Source: Lottia gigantea (lineage: Eukaryota > Mollusca > Gastropoda > Lottiidae). From it: DNA of 64,000 bases. The translations under genes and the position numbers were made by a program. The notes beneath the pieces are model-generated. The model ran no database searches, had not been told where the DNA came from, and was given only the letters and a program-made list of their open reading frames with translations. Shown piece by piece: positions 1-12,784 of this stretch (within the stretch, counting starts at the first letter, position 1; each line of letters begins with the position of its first letter). The stretch spans positions 588,146 through 652,145 of the forward strand of contig NW_008707410.1 in assembly GCF_000327385.1 (NCBI RefSeq). The letters run 5' to 3'.

Positions 1-780
1 TTCATCACTGCTGGCCATTATTTATCATGTACCTGATCAGAAAAGTTGAAACCTCTACTAAATTATCTGGTGTTCAGTTTGACCTCTAGTATAGTTAGTA
101 AAGGTCACAGTTGACCAATAGAGATTAATGTATGATAGTCTCCTGTAGCCTCGGGGCAGACAAATAAAGTAGCTAGGTCGGGATATTTTAATGTTGAAAG
201 TCTTAAATAGGAAAAATGATGAAATATTTTTGGCAAGACATGATTTTAAGCTTTGAACTGTTTATTTAGAAAATTTGCCAATCTGTATGCTTTGTGTTCT
301 AGGCTATTAATTTGGCTATAATAACCAGTCATGTCTGACTAGATTTTAAGTAGAAAGCTTGTACAGTAAGATATAAGCCCCATGGGGTGGAATATTAAAG
401 GTACATGTGCCACGGAGTAAGACAAGGATATACAAGGGCAGAAAACAGATCAAGACTAAGGGATGTGGATACTTTAAACAGTTATACAGTAATGTATTAG
501 AGCCCTTGGGTGAGATATTAGAGGTACAAGTGCCCTGGGGGTGAGATGTTAAAATAGGTGTTATATCTCCTCTATTGTCCTGTCTATTTTTAAATTGATG
601 GGCGATGTAATGCCCCCAGGGCATGATCTTGTTTAAACTCTGATGGTCAGTTATTTGTAACACCTCTGTAGTGGCCATCTTTCTTATTGATGACAACTGA
701 CCTTGACTGTTCATTTTGCTGTTTCTGACAGCTTGATCAACAAAACCTTACAGAGAAAGCAACATCCATAAATAGTTTAA
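1..780. other. Intergenic, no gene seen
   Basis: AT-rich sequence without a supportable exon. A minus-strand open frame at 346-714 has no recognisable domain. It contains repeated phrases of the type 'aggtacaagtgccctggggtgaga' style (gtgccc/gtgagat near 395-545), so it looks like degenerate repeat. Confidence 0.4.
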
Positions 781-787
781 ATCCAAA

Positions 788-1068
788 AGACATGTTCAAG
801 GTCAAATGAAATGTTGACATGTTCAAGGTCAAATGAAATGTTGACATGTTCAAGGTCAAATGACGTGTTTAAGATCCAAAGACATGTTCAAGGTCAAATG
901 AAATGTTGACATGTTCAAGGTCAAATGAAATGTTGACATGTTCAAGGTCAAATGACGTGTTTAAGATCCAAAGACATGTTCAAGGTCAAATGAAATGTTG
1001 ACATGTTCAAGGTCAAATGACGTGTTTAAGATCCAAAGACATGTTCAAGGCTAAAACACATGTTCAAA
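788..1068 (+). repeat. Tandem repeat with two unit lengths
   Basis: About nine units, each beginning CATGTTCAAGGTCAAATGA. A 27-bp form continues AATGTTGA and a 38-bp form continues CGTGTTTAAGATCCAAAGA. The two forms alternate in a fixed long-long-short manner. No coding role is seen. Confidence 0.85.
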
Positions 1069-1134
1069 GTCAATATTGATTATTTGTGTTAAAAAATGAA
1101 ACATCCATATACTATAATAATCAACTTTAGTTCT

Positions 1135-1440
1135 AGAATTCTGGAGGACCCTGGTTACCAGCTGGTCCTTGATGAAACATACATATTTATATCCTGGTTA
1201 CCAGCTTGTCTTCGTCGAAATAATCACAGTTAACCAAGATAACATTTTAGGTTCTCATTGATCCTGGTTACCAGCTGATCCATGTTCAACCAAGATAACA
1301 ACTTACGTAGAAACTTGGAAATCCTGTTTACCATTGAGTCCCAAGTCAATCATTCATATGTACAGTTGACTGGAATAATGAAGAACATATCAAGCTAACT
1401 TTCCCCTGTCTGTGATACAGGTCAGACTGGCAGAATGTCT
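1135..1440 (+). repeat. Degenerate CTGGTTACCAGCTGGTCC repeat
   Basis: Four spaced, diverged copies of a motif around CCTGGTTACCAGCTGGTCC at 1145-1340. Related motifs (ACCAGCTGGTC followed by GACCAAATCTCTTGACATT) recur at 2440-2480 (minus), 22815-22870, 22945-22990 and 26085-26140, so this is a dispersed family. Confidence 0.6.
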
Positions 1441-2754
1441 ATTTCTTCAGAAGGTACAATAAACTGACGTTCATTGAGTTAGAGCTGTGCAATTTTAAGA
1501 TCTCTTAACAATAGGTTCTGGAAAAAAAGGAGCACTGCACTGGCAAGATCCCCCTTGTCTGTGATACAGTTCAGAGAGGGTGAATGATCAATTCTTGAGA
1601 AAGGACAATAAGCCAAGTTACTTGTGCTTAAGTTTTGTTGAACAACAATTGTTGATTAAAAAAATATGTTGATTTAACCTCACTGCACAATGCATGGGAT
1701 AACCTAACTTGATTCACCTTCAACTAGTGCTGTAAGGTAGGATATCAAATTAAAATTGACTGATTCATATCAAAGTTCAGTAACTATCACCTAGTGTATC
1801 CAGTCCATGTCCTGGCTAATATCATCAATAACCTATCAGGTGTAACCATGTCATGACGATCTGAACATAGTGACACTTTCTCTTTCATGTCACCTCATTC
1901 TCTTTAATGATATTGTCATTATCAAAATATTGCTTGATACATTAGTTTTTACAATGTCCTATTTAAATTAGAGGAACTATATCTTTTACTCAAATATCAA
2001 AGAGTTGTTAAAATGAAGACAGATTACTTTGTAAAACGTCAGTTTTTAAATTAGAGGGCCAAAAATCTTTCATATAAATCATTTTACAAAACTTTATCCC
2101 ATCATTTTGTATTTGAGAATTGAAATTAGAATTTAATAACAGTGCTGATATCTTGAACTAAATTATCCAATATATTTTGAAAAGTTTCAGTTTTTTTTTA
2201 TCATGTCCTGAATCAAATCAAATAATAATATTTTCACTGTTAAAATAGTCTTAGAGCTCAATACATTAATTGTAGATGATATTGAAAAAACGAAACCTGA
2301 AATATATTGTTACTCAGAGTTTCCCCTTTTACACTATGTTACATTCAAACCAGCTGTAAAGGAGTACTGAATATTAAATCATCTTTCATCATTATTTCAA
2401 TCACAGCAGTTGTAATATAAATGACTACAGATAATCTGGCAAATATCAATGCCAAGAGGATTTGGTCTATGACCAGCTGGTTGACAAGATCCTTAGAACC
2501 TATCCATGTAAAAAAATTTCTTACCAAAACTTTAAACTGTGTAAGAACTTAAAAAAACTGTTGCAAGTTATGTAAAATAGACAATTCAAGACCATAATTT
2601 ATTACACCATATCACTATAGAATCTAGGTTAAACTTTCATAATGTTATGTAAAATCATGAATAATTCAGATTATGTAAAGACGTGATAAAAAATACCAGA
2701 AATAAATCATAAGATTTATGAACTTTCTAAATGTATGCTGACTCTGCATTAAAA

Positions 2755-3092
2755 ATCTAGTAACTCAGATGGCTGAAATTGGGCTCTGTCTGCGATAAAG
2801 TAAATATTTAGACACCTATATAGATAACTGAAATTGAGCTCTATTGAAAGTAAATATTTAGACAACTATACAGATAGCTGAATTTGAGCTCTATCTGACA
2901 GTAAACCAAATATGTAGACAATTATACAGACAGCTGAAATTGAGCTCTATCAGTTGGTAATGTACATATTAAGAGGACTATACAGATAGCTGAAATTGAG
3001 CTCTATCAGTTGGTAATGTACATATTAAGAGGACTATACAGATAGCTGAAATTGAGCTCTATCAATAGTTAAAGTACATATTTAGACGATAT
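2755..3092 (+). repeat. Palindromic minisatellite array, copy 1
   Basis: Five to six units of about 56-60 bp, each containing CAGATAGCTGAAATTGAGCT followed by CTATCAGTTGGTAA. The core AGCTGAAATTGAGCT is an imperfect palindrome. The same unit recurs at 18.9-19.4, 34.4, 36.7-37.1, 52.2-52.4 and 56.6 kb. Confidence 0.85.
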
Positions 3093-3439
3093 AAAATGGG
3101 TTTCGAAAATAAGGACCACCATAAAAAAACAACCTTTTGACAACCAAGAGAAATAAGGTTATCTAAATTATGTAAAATATTTATATAAACTGACAGATAC
3201 TCTTGTTATAATGATAAAGATTCTATTTTATCCTCTCAGTGTTTGACAAGTTGGCTACTTGATCCAGGGAAAGGTAAACAGACCCCTTTTACAAAAAAAG
3301 ATGTAGAAAAGATAAGGAGGATCTAACAAAAACAAAGACAATATGATTTAACTACAATATATGAAAAAAAAATAGGTTCAACTTGGATTAATGAAATGAC
3401 ACAAAGTTAAATGTTCTAACCATTCTGTGTACCTTATTA
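3093..3439. other. Intergenic, no gene seen
   Basis: AT-rich spacer between two minisatellites. No exon, RNA gene or clear repeat recognised. Confidence 0.4.
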
Positions 3440-5102
3440 GGCTAATGAAATGAAATGAAATGGAGTTATTCTACTGTTCTGTACTTTTTTGGCTTTTGGA
3501 ATGAAGTTTTATTCGTACTGTTCTGCATCTGCTGAACTATATAAATGAAATAAAATGGAGTTGTAAACTATTCTGTGCTTAGTGGGCCAATGAAATGAAA
3601 TTGAGTTGTCCTACTGTCCTGTACCTTATTAGGCTAATAATTCAAAATGTAGGTTTATATCCTACTGTTCTGTATATATTAGACTAATGAAATGAAATGT
3701 AGTTTTATATCCTACTGTTCTGTATCTTATTGGATTGATGAAATGAAATGTAGTTTTATATCCTACTGTTCTGTATATATTGGACTAATGAAATGAAAAG
3801 TAGTTTTATATCCTACTGTTCTGTATCTTATTGGATTGATGAAATGAAATGTATTTTTAATTTCTACTGTTCTGTATCTTATTGGATTGATGAAATGAAA
3901 TGTAGTTTTACATTCTACTGTTCTGTATCTTATTGGATTAATGAAATGAAATGTAGTTTTACATTCTACTGTTCTGTATCTTGTTGGATTGATGAAATGA
4001 AATGTAGTTTTACATTCTACTGTTCTGTATCTTATTGGATTGATGAAATGAAATGTAGTTTTATATCCTACTGTTCTATATCTTATTGGATTGATGAAAT
4101 GAAATGTAGTTTTACATTCTACTGTTCTGTATCTTATTGGATTGATGAAATGAAATGTAGTTTTATATCCTACTGTTCTGTATCTTATTGGATTGATGAA
4201 ATGAAATGTAGTTTTACATTCTACTGTTCNNNNNNNNNNNNNNNNNNNNNNNNNNNNNNNNNNNNNNNNNNNNNNNNNNTTCCTATTGTTCTGTATCTTA
4301 TTATACTAATGAAATGTAGTTTTATATCCTATTGTTCTGTATCTTATTGGATTGATGAAATGAAATGTAGTTTTATATCCTATTGTTCTGTATCTTATTG
4401 GATTAATGAAATGAAATGTAGTTTTATATCCTATTGTTCTGTATCTTATTGGATTGATGAAATGAAATATAGTTTTATATCCTATTGTTCTGTATCTTAT
4501 TGGATTGATGAAATGAAATGTAGTTTTACATTCTACTGTTCTGTATCTTATTGGATTGATGAAATGAAATGTAGTTTTATATTCTACTGTTCTGTATCTT
4601 ATTGGATTGATGAAATGAAATGTAGTTTTATATCCTATTGTTCTGTATCTTATTGGATTGATGAAATGAAATGTAGTTTTATATCCTATTGTTCTGTATC
4701 TTATTGGATTGATGAAATGAAATGTAGTTTTACATTCTACTGTTCTGTATCTTATTGGATTGATGAAATGAAATGTAGTTTTATATCCTATTGTTCTGTA
4801 TCTTATTGGATTGATGAAATGAAATGTAGTTTTATATCCTATTGTTCTGTATCTTATTGGATTGATGAAATGAAATGTAGTTTTACATTCTACTGTTCTG
4901 TATCTTATTGGATTGATGAAATGAAATGTAGTTTTATATCCTATTGTTCTGTATCTTATTGGATTGATGAAATGAAATGTAGTTTTATATCCTATTGTTC
5001 TGTATCTTATTGGATTAATGAAATGAAATGTAGTTTTACATTCTACTGTTCTGTATCTTATTGGATTGATGAAATGAAATGTAGTTTTACATTCTACAGT
5101 TC
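3440..5102 (+). repeat. 51-bp minisatellite array containing a gap
   Basis: About 32 units of 51 bp built on CTGTATCTTATTGGATTGAT then GAAATGAAATGTAGTTTTA. The left edge (3440-3790) is degenerate and the core is near-identical. Two unit types differ in the stretch after TAGTTTTA (CATTCTACTG versus TATCCTATTG). To the right of the gap they follow a three-unit order. The period is divisible by three and the unit lacks stops, so both strands stay open for hundreds of codons; this is not a gene. Confidence 0.97.
4230..4279. other. Assembly gap (50 N)
   Basis: Exactly 50 N inside the 51-bp array. The round number suggests a placeholder, so the true array length is unknown. Confidence 0.98.
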
Positions 5103-5629
5103 CAACAAAATAATAATCTATTATGATCATATTTTTGTTTAGTACATTGATATTAGTCTAAAATTTTAGATAAATTATAAACATCAGATGAGTAGAAAAC
5201 GATAATAAGTTCAGTCATGAATATTCAATGAATAAAGACGTTCTTTTCAACGGGTGAATAACTCTCTCCTAAAAATCACATTAAAAATTTTCAAATGACA
5301 TTCACATCTATCAAAAACTATTGGGTGGTGTAAAACAAGGTCAGTGGGGCGGAAATATACAACCTAAAATAGTACAAAATGATTTTATGTTTATCAACAG
5401 AATTTTTGAATCAATATATGTTTTTATATATAAACCCACTATTTATAATTTTACTTTACTATTTGACTCATGTTTTAAAGTGTTTTTAGTGACATTTAGT
5501 TAATTTCATCTTAACACTTGTGTATTGAATGAAATGGAGTTTTAATTCTTATTTTCAGCTGTATTTGATTGATGTTGTCTGATAATATGACATTCCAGGA
5601 TGTATCGTATCAAATGTTCATGTATTGAT
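5103..5629. other. Intergenic, no gene seen
   Basis: AT-rich spacer. A 60-codon open frame at 5321-5503 has no family resemblance, no splice context and ends in AT-rich sequence; treated as chance. Confidence 0.4.
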
Positions 5630-5945
5630 ACTTAACTAACCATACACATATTATGCACAAAATTTTCTTATATCGTGATACATATCATATTGTAGCCCTT
5701 ATATCATGATACATGTTGTATTGTAGCTCTTATATTGTGATACACAGCATATCTTAGCCGTTACATAGTAATACATATTGTATCGTAGCCTTTATATAAT
5801 GATACATATTGTCTCGTAGCCCTTATATCATGATACATATTGTATCGTAGCTCTTATATTGTGATAAATATTGTATTGTGTATTGTAGCTCTCATGATCA
5901 TGATGCATATTGTATTGTAGTCCTTATATCATGATACATGACATA
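5630..5945 (+). repeat. AT-rich tandem repeat of about 30-33 bp
   Basis: About nine diverged units around TATCATGATACATATTGTAT followed by CGTAGCCCTTA. The TATCATGATA core is itself palindromic. Confidence 0.85.
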
Positions 5946-7236
5946 ATTAGTTCAACAATAGCTCCCAACACTCTCTAGTCTTCTACATGTACGCCTATTA
6001 AAACTGTAAGGTTAAAAGAGAGGACCTCAATATATCAATATTTTATCCACTTTGACATGAGATATGTTTGAACTTTGTGACATGTCCCTGTATTTGACTG
6101 AAGTCATGACACTTTCAAATCTTTTTGACCAGATCATAAATTTTTTGCAAATGTTGATATGTCATTCTACTTCTATGTCTATTTTCTATTAGAAATTATC
6201 AATCTATCTATTGACAAAATAAACAGAAATATCTGTATTTTTTGTAGAAAAATGTTTTTTTTTCAAACCGTTCTGGACTGACAAATTTCTTCTCATAGCA
6301 CACTGCACAGTAGAAGATTTCATCCTCATCTGTTTATATTGCTAAGATATAACACTAACTTAAACATCTTCATAAAGTGAAATGTGAAATATTGAAAATA
6401 ATCTAAAGTTTCAAAACCAATTATACAGTCTAGATCCCTCTTCATTACAACATTTTTCAGTACAAATTTAAAACTGCATTCTGACATAATTAAGTCAACT
6501 TACTCACATACTTCAAAAGATCAAAAGTGGATTTTTAAAGATGAATATACAAAGATTTATTAAGGTTAAATTTTGACCGACATTACATAAAATTTATCAT
6601 CAGCAAAGAAAGACATTTTGAAATATCGTACCCTAAAAACTCAACTCTTGAACTTAAAGCATCGTGGAGTAGGTACTCAGTTTTCATTCCCTCCTGATAA
6701 TCAAACAAACAGCACATCTTGAAGAAGTCTTGAAGAAGTCTTAATTCATCCTAACAATGGTTGTTCTTTTTATTCTGAAATCTATTTGACACTTGGACTC
6801 TCTTTCAATGGCTCTTCAAACCTAACAAGTTAATTTTACAATTTTATTGACATAAAAAATACTAGAGTACTTTCAATTTAGGGTGATAATGGTTAACATT
6901 GGGGTTGGGAGTTCACCATCAAAGGCATCTATAGGTTAATTGTTCTTTACAAGATAAAAAAAAAGCAATATTAGCTATGTGAACCCTCTGAATGATACAA
7001 CCATATATTCAATAACATCCAAACATTATTTAAGTTGAGAGTGAAATGCCAAATAAATATTGAGTGTATGGTATTTACTTCTCCTATATGATTCTGTATC
7101 GTTAGTAACTCTTCTATTAACATGTTTAGTTATTATTGTTTATTGTTTATTAATCAGATATTGAAGATAAACAGATGTCACAATGTTACAGTTTTAAATG
7201 AATTCTATCAACCTATATTTCTCTTTATTATATTCA
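5946..7236. other. Intergenic, no gene seen
   Basis: AT-rich unique-looking sequence. No exon or RNA gene could be supported. Confidence 0.35.
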
Positions 7237-7553
7237 TTAAGGGAATGGTTGGCCATTTTCAAGGGTTGATTTAAGTCTTGAATACATGTAAATATTCTTG
7301 TACTTGAAATGTACAAAAATTGCATTATTCTTTCAAAAATATTTCAAACAAGGAATTTCACTTTCTATTTCTATATATGGCGGTCTCAAAAATGAAAAGA
7401 ATGGAGTTTTACGTCCTACTTTTCTGCAACTTATGGCAGTCTCAAATTTCGACATGAACTGTGAACACTAATAATGATGAGCTTAGCTTAAAATTGCCTT
7501 TTCTGAGACTGTAGTACGAATGACTCAAACGGATGGTGAAGCTGTCCCTTTAA
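7237..7553 (+). mobile_element. TTAA MITE, copy 1
   Basis: Begins TTAAGGGAAT and ends CTGTCCCTTTAA, so the ends are short inverted repeats on TTAA targets. It shares its interior (phrases ggttgatttaagtcttgaa, tcaaacaaggaatttcactt) with copies at 26.7, 30.6, 32.6, 38.0, 48.4 and 55.3 kb. No coding capacity. TTAA targets suggest a piggyBac- or Kolobok-type parent, but the parent is not seen here. Confidence 0.8.
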
Positions 7554-7934
7554 GGGATATAATAAATTATATGAAAGTATCATTTCATGACTTCTAAAGT
7601 CTGAAAACCTTGAAGGGACAAGTGAAGCCAATACTGAACAGAATGTGACTTTTTTGAGACATTGGTCTTTGAATGTAACAGAATGACAGACAATGTTGAA
7701 AGTTATTTTTGGCAGGGGAATGAGACAAGTTGCCAATATTTGTTGACCAATACCAGAATCTTGTTCCAATAAAACAGTTACTAGTATGGACCATACTCCT
7801 CAAAATAACCCAGATTATGGTGTTGTGTGATGGGCAGAATACATAACCTTCAATCACAATGATCCATCATGAAAATCCGATATCATAAACTTAGATGGTC
7901 CAGAAAGCGAATAACGATTTTTGGGGTAAGTCAA

Positions 7935-8478
7935 CTTGGAATTAGAGAGTCTACTATATATTACTATTTAGAGAGTCTTCTATATATTACTATTTAGAGA
8001 GTCTACTATATATTACTACTGGTACTTTTGAGTACAATTTAGAGAGTCTACTATATATTACTGCTGGTACTTTGAGTCCTATTTAGAGAGTCTACTATAT
8101 ATTACTATTTAGAGAGTCTACTATATATTACTGCTGGTACTTTGAGTCCTATTTAGAGATTCTACTATATATTACTGCTGGTACTTTGAGTACTATTTAG
8201 AGAGTCTACTATTTATTACTGCTGGTACTTTGAGTCCTATTTAGAGAGTCTACTATATATTACTATTTAGAGAGTCTACTATATATTACTACTGGTACTT
8301 TGAGTCCTATTTAGAGAGTTTACTATATATTATTACTGGTACTTTGAGTCCTATTTGAGAGTCTTCTATATATTACTATTTAGAGAGTCTACTATATATA
8401 ACTACTGGTACTTTGAGTACTATTTAGAGAGTCTACTATATTTTACTAGTTACTGGTACTTTGAGTCCTATTTAGAAA
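7935..8478 (+). repeat. Minisatellite of 27- and 44-bp units
   Basis: About fourteen copies of AGAGAGTCTACTATATATTA. A short unit continues directly to CTATTT and a long unit adds CTGCTGGTACTTTGAGTCC. The two lengths alternate irregularly. Confidence 0.9.
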
Positions 8479-8817
8479 GTTGACAATATCTGACATTGTT
8501 TCTACAGTAGGTATGTGGGTTTATCAACTCAAACAATTTTGAGAGTCCACATGTTATTTTGGTATTTCTAAAAGTAAAGGTTGTCTATTTTGATTTCACA
8601 CTGTTAGAATGACAATGTCTGTGGTAAAAGTCACAAGAGTTCTGAATGCCGGGATTGTTCAAGGATATTTAATCAACACCGACATAGTATTTGTAAGAGA
8701 ACAACAACACCATTCTTGTCTTAATTAAGTTTAACTTTAACATTGTTGTGATATTTTCTTCAGACAGTGGGGCTGGCATCTTCACAATGTCAAGCCATCT
8801 CAAACTTTGTTTTATAC

Positions 8818-9043
8818 CTTGACTGCAATGACCACCATTCTTGTATAATTAAAGATTGTAAATACAGCAATTTGGTTGGATTGTACATTAGTGAATACAA
8901 CCAAAAAGAGTCCTAAACAGAAGGTCTGTAAAGAATAAGCAATAATGTTTACAATCTGTCTGTCAGAGATTTGCTGTATTCTCTGCATTATGTCATTCAA
9001 GGAAGGTGGCCCATTCTTATCCCTTCTCCATCTTTGCTCCTCA
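8818..9043 (-). CDS. Unassigned exon candidate with a membrane segment
   Basis: Open frame on the minus strand bounded by a possible acceptor (..TTTTGAG at 9044-9050) and a donor (AAG|GTATAA at 8817). The translation starts SEEQRWRRDKNGPPSLND, continues through an amphipathic stretch (IMQRIQQISDRQIVN) and then has two hydrophobic runs (around IIAYSLQTFCLGLFLVVF and IAVFTIFNY). Composition is protein-like and the segment shows no match to the repeats around it. I do not recognise the family and found no convincing partner exon, so it may be one exon of a gene with widely spaced exons, a relic, or chance. Confidence 0.3.
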
Positions 9044-9920
9044 CTCAAAAGTTTTGTATCCAGTAAGTGAAAGTAATGGCCAATTTGTATTCAATAAAAC
9101 AGGTTAAGTCCATACAATAGTACAGGTTATAGTAATCTATAGAAAACTAACCAAGTATAACCAACCCTTAGACCTCCAAAACACATACATTATATTTACA
9201 CCTGTACTAATCAATTAATTTTACAGGTAATTAATGTTAATGAGCTTACAACCAACTTACCTATTAACTTAATATTCCAGTAAAAAATATAGTAATCTCT
9301 CTAAAATTACAATTAAATAATAATAATCCACATAAATAATTCAATTTCACAAACAAAAATCTATATATTGTGTCATCATCAATGTATATGATATACTATT
9401 CCTGAGTTTGATTGTACACCAAAGTTTCTGGAAAATACACTTCAGAACATAGTTTTCTATATAGTCCTTGTTTTTATGTCACACTACGTTTCTACAATTT
9501 ACAATGACATTATCAATTCACTACTCTTGAGTTTTTTATTACAAAATGTTCTGTAAATAGTCCTTGGTTATATTTTACACAAGGTTTCTACAATTTACAT
9601 CACAACAAAATTTTATGATATACTAATCTCAAGTTGTACATAATGTATCTACCAATTACACTATACAGTAATTCCTGAGTTATATTAAACACAACGTTTC
9701 AACAATTTACACTAGTAACACCAGTTAGAAACAGCTATGTATCAAACTCAAACTGTAACTACTCCATCCAGACTATTAGCTAGGTGTTTAACTACGCCCT
9801 GTAGACTAGACTTGTTGTATTGCCCTGTGATATTATAATGTTGAACTGTCAAAGTGATGGTAGAGGTAGTCATGAATAGTTATAACTATCTCTAACTCAC
9901 TTAACAGAGAATATATACTG
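9044..9920. other. Intergenic, no gene seen
   Basis: AT-rich. Degenerate repeated phrases such as 'gtttctacaatttacaa' recur every 100-150 bp between 9360 and 9710, suggesting an old tandem repeat. Confidence 0.35.
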
Positions 9921-9924
9921 TCAG

Positions 9925-10095
9925 TCATAACTATCAATGTCACTGACTAGATACAGTTTGTTAAGGCTTTAGTTTTTAAGAGTCCACGATCATTAGTTAT
10001 AACTTTTAATGTCACTGACTAGATACAGTGTGTTTAGGCTTTAGTTTTTGAGAGTCCACGATCATTAGTTATAACTTTTAATGTCACTAATATAT
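9925..10095 (+). repeat. Recent 69-bp tandem duplication
   Basis: The segment from ATGTCACTGACTAGATACAG to ATCATTAGTTATAACTTTTA occurs twice in a row (about 9940-10008 and 10009-10080) with few differences. Confidence 0.8.
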
Positions 10096-10844
10096 AGAAA
10101 TCTAGCTAGTCCAGATGACAAGATCCCTTAAAACCATCTACAATAAATAAGCTTTCTTACCTTACCTTTAAATTTGTTTTTGAAGTTTGTCTATTCAACA
10201 CTTGTGAAACTTGATGTTAGTTAGTCCTGTCTAAAGGTACACTCTGATAAAGTTAAGACAATTGTCCTATAGCCCCCAGATAAAAAACTAGTCTTGTCAT
10301 AAAAAATGTAATATAAAAGATAAAAAGCTTGATATAAGATAGATAATATAGGTAAAAGTAGTCAGGAAGATAGGTCAAAATAGTCCCAAGAAGTTAAATT
10401 GCCCAGAGTTTATCATATACTACAGACCCATGGTTTGGATATATAATTCTCAGAAGGACTGCTAGTTTGGATATAAGGGTTAACTAGTGTTGACTGTTTT
10501 GGTTTTCCTCTTTTCTCACTTTTTTCATAAACAGACGGGAAAAAAACAGTCTAATCATCCATTTTTTTTACTTTAAATTATTTTTTCTCTTTTTTTTTCA
10601 ACCTTTTCAACTTCAAAATAGTTTTTCATACAAAAGAGATTTATTTGAGTTTTTTATTGTTCTGTGTATAATCTGTATACTCTGAGTATAAACACAAATT
10701 TAACTTTAATAGAATTTAAGTCTTTTAAAGAATGTTATTATTAATACTGAAAAGAATACAATTTTTGTCAACATATACCATACCTAGTTTCTGATAGCTT
10801 TACTAATTTGTTTAGTTTCAAAATGTTTATTTCTTGACTTTAAT

Positions 10845-11300
10845 ATTACATCCCTTCTAGAGTGTACATGTATCTAATAATGATTATTTGGATTCGTCAA
10901 CTTGATATCCCTTTCAAGAGAGTTCACAAATTAAATGTCAATTACTTGGTATTTAGGTTTATCCCTTTCTTACAGAGTTTCCACATAGCTAAAATGTTTA
11001 TTTGGTTTATCACTTGATATCCCTTTCAGAGAGTCCACCTAGCTAATGATATTTATTAGATATATTTAGGTCTATCAATTCATCAGAGAGTCAACATAGG
11101 TTGCAATGTTTATTAGTGGTTGTCACTTTTGGAGAATCTACACATCTAATAATGATTATTTGGTTATCCGTTTCTGAGAGTACACATAGTATACTTGGGT
11201 TTGTTCTCCTGGTATAACCCTTTGGCAGAGTTCACATAGAGAGCAATTTTTATTTGGGCTTGTCAACTTGATATAATTTTTAGTGAGTTCACCTAGCTAG
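10845..11300 (+). repeat. Dispersed 'agagttcacatagct' repeat array
   Basis: Seven or so degenerate units of 60-70 bp built on CAGAGAGTTCACATAGCTAA, then TAATGTTTATTTGGTATTT and a stretch like GTCAACTTGATATCC. The same unit recurs near 11690-11800, 17560-17730, 20700-20810, 34655-34975, 40100-40230 and 44490-44580. Confidence 0.7.
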
Positions 11301-12424
11301 TTATATGCAACAGAAAAATTCAACATTTAATTTGCGCACTCCTTAATGCAGTCAAATTCATGCATCGTTAAAATTTATTTTAGAAAATACTTTTTGACTT
11401 ATTTAATATTGATATAAACTAGAAAAATATGGGTCAGATTTGAATATATTTGTACCGTAATACCCTCAGATAAAAAATTGAATCTTTACAATTAGAAAAT
11501 CTATTATATAAAATATACCAGGATTTTATAATAAGCTCAATCTTTTTACCAGACATCATTTTAAAGGGGGAGTCAGTTTAGCTGAATCAACTCAATCCTT
11601 AACAGAAAGCAACATATTTAGGGGTACTGAATAAAATACCCACTTGGTTGCTAACCTAGGGTCATTGACATTGTTGACTAGCATGGCTTTCAGTCGACAT
11701 AGCTAATACTGCTATTTGGTATTTGAGTGTGTCAGCTTCACATTCCTTTCGGAGAGTTCACACAGCTTGTAATGTTCATTTGGTATCTAGCCATATAAGT
11801 GACAATTTCTCAAAGAAGATAAAATATACCTGACTATAAAGATATGGTGAATGGAGGGCTGTTTGAATCAAGAGAAATTCTTACCACCAAACTCTAGGAC
11901 TGTGACTTTAAAAGAAGGCTTAGACAAGTCACGTTGGCTGAAAATTCAGAGCTATACACAACCCATGTCCATGGTAACTACAATTTGTTAGTTGCTGGTC
12001 CGCTCAAGTTAAATTTATCTTATCTTAAAACACACACATCACATTGATGCCAATTTGGCAAACACCAATAGCAGAGTGATGTCAGGTGTTTCTAATGGGT
12101 TGCACTGCCTACCTAACAACACTCACAATGAAAGTGTTTTCAAACACAAAACTGATGGTGGTCTAGAATTTGTTTGAGGTAAAAGTAAAGTTTTTTAGAA
12201 GGTCATTAGGTAGGTTTAATTAAATAGACTAACAAGGAAGATGTAATAACGAAGTACTGTTGAAAATGACGTGAGCTATGTTGATATTGTTTAACAAAAA
12301 AACTGGATAATCTCTCCTTACATAGACATACTAACCTTGATTGTGATTGGAATACTAATTAAACTGGGAAAGGGAGGTAACCTGACAAAGAATGTTGTCT
12401 GTATGATTGAGTAACAAAATGAAA
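11301..12424. other. Intergenic, no gene seen
   Basis: AT-rich spacer with one extra degenerate unit of the 'agagttcacatagct' family near 11690-11800. No exon supported. Confidence 0.35.
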
Positions 12425-12690
12425 TAACATGGAGTTTAATGTCCTACCACGTGAGCTAATAAGATGGGCAATGGGGGAAATTTTGCCAGGACAGCAGCAT
12501 TAGCCTGCTCTTTTTTGATTCGGGATCTTGGTACACACAGGGTTTATTGTCCCATACGAATTTTTCTATGTCAGCCCCTCTTAATCCATCAAAGACAGGG
12601 GGAAACCGGGTTGAAAAATATTAAGATATTATCTCGCTCTATGCCAGGATTAAACCTTGGACCTTCACGTCCCAGGATTGAGTAATATAA
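12425..12690 (-). repeat. SINE-like dispersed repeat
   Basis: A 265-bp block containing ATTTTGCCAGGACAGCAGCA, a region related to 'gattcgggatctt', and AGACAGGGGGAAACCGGGTT. Read on the minus strand its outer end has GGTTTAATCCTGG, which resembles a tRNA-type B box. Related blocks lie at 13440-13640, 21515-21620 and 62300-62490. A short plus-strand open frame inside (12464-12685) is therefore repeat-derived, not a gene. The tRNA origin is inference. Confidence 0.6.
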
Positions 12691-12784
12691 ATATCTTCAT
12701 TCTAGTATGAAGTTTAAATGTATGTGTGAATTTACATAGACTGAACATGTCACTGGCTGATTCCTAGAATGAATACATTTGTGA

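Noticed and set aside
2345-2527. Minus-strand frame with hydrophobic residues
   Set aside because: Its first half matches the dispersed 'accagctggtc..gaccaaat' repeat seen at 22.8 and 26.1 kb.
3440-5102. CRISPR-like regular repeats
   Set aside because: Units are contiguous with no unique spacers, and the genome is eukaryotic.
3793-5142. 449-codon plus-strand and 274-codon minus-strand open frames
   Set aside because: Both lie wholly in the 51-bp minisatellite; a stop-free unit with a length divisible by three explains them.
7488-7857. Two overlapping minus-strand frames
   Set aside because: Partly inside MITE copy 1; the rest has no recognised domain or splice partner.
12464-12685. 73-codon frame that looks protein-like
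   Set aside because: Inside the SINE-like repeat with other copies in the window.
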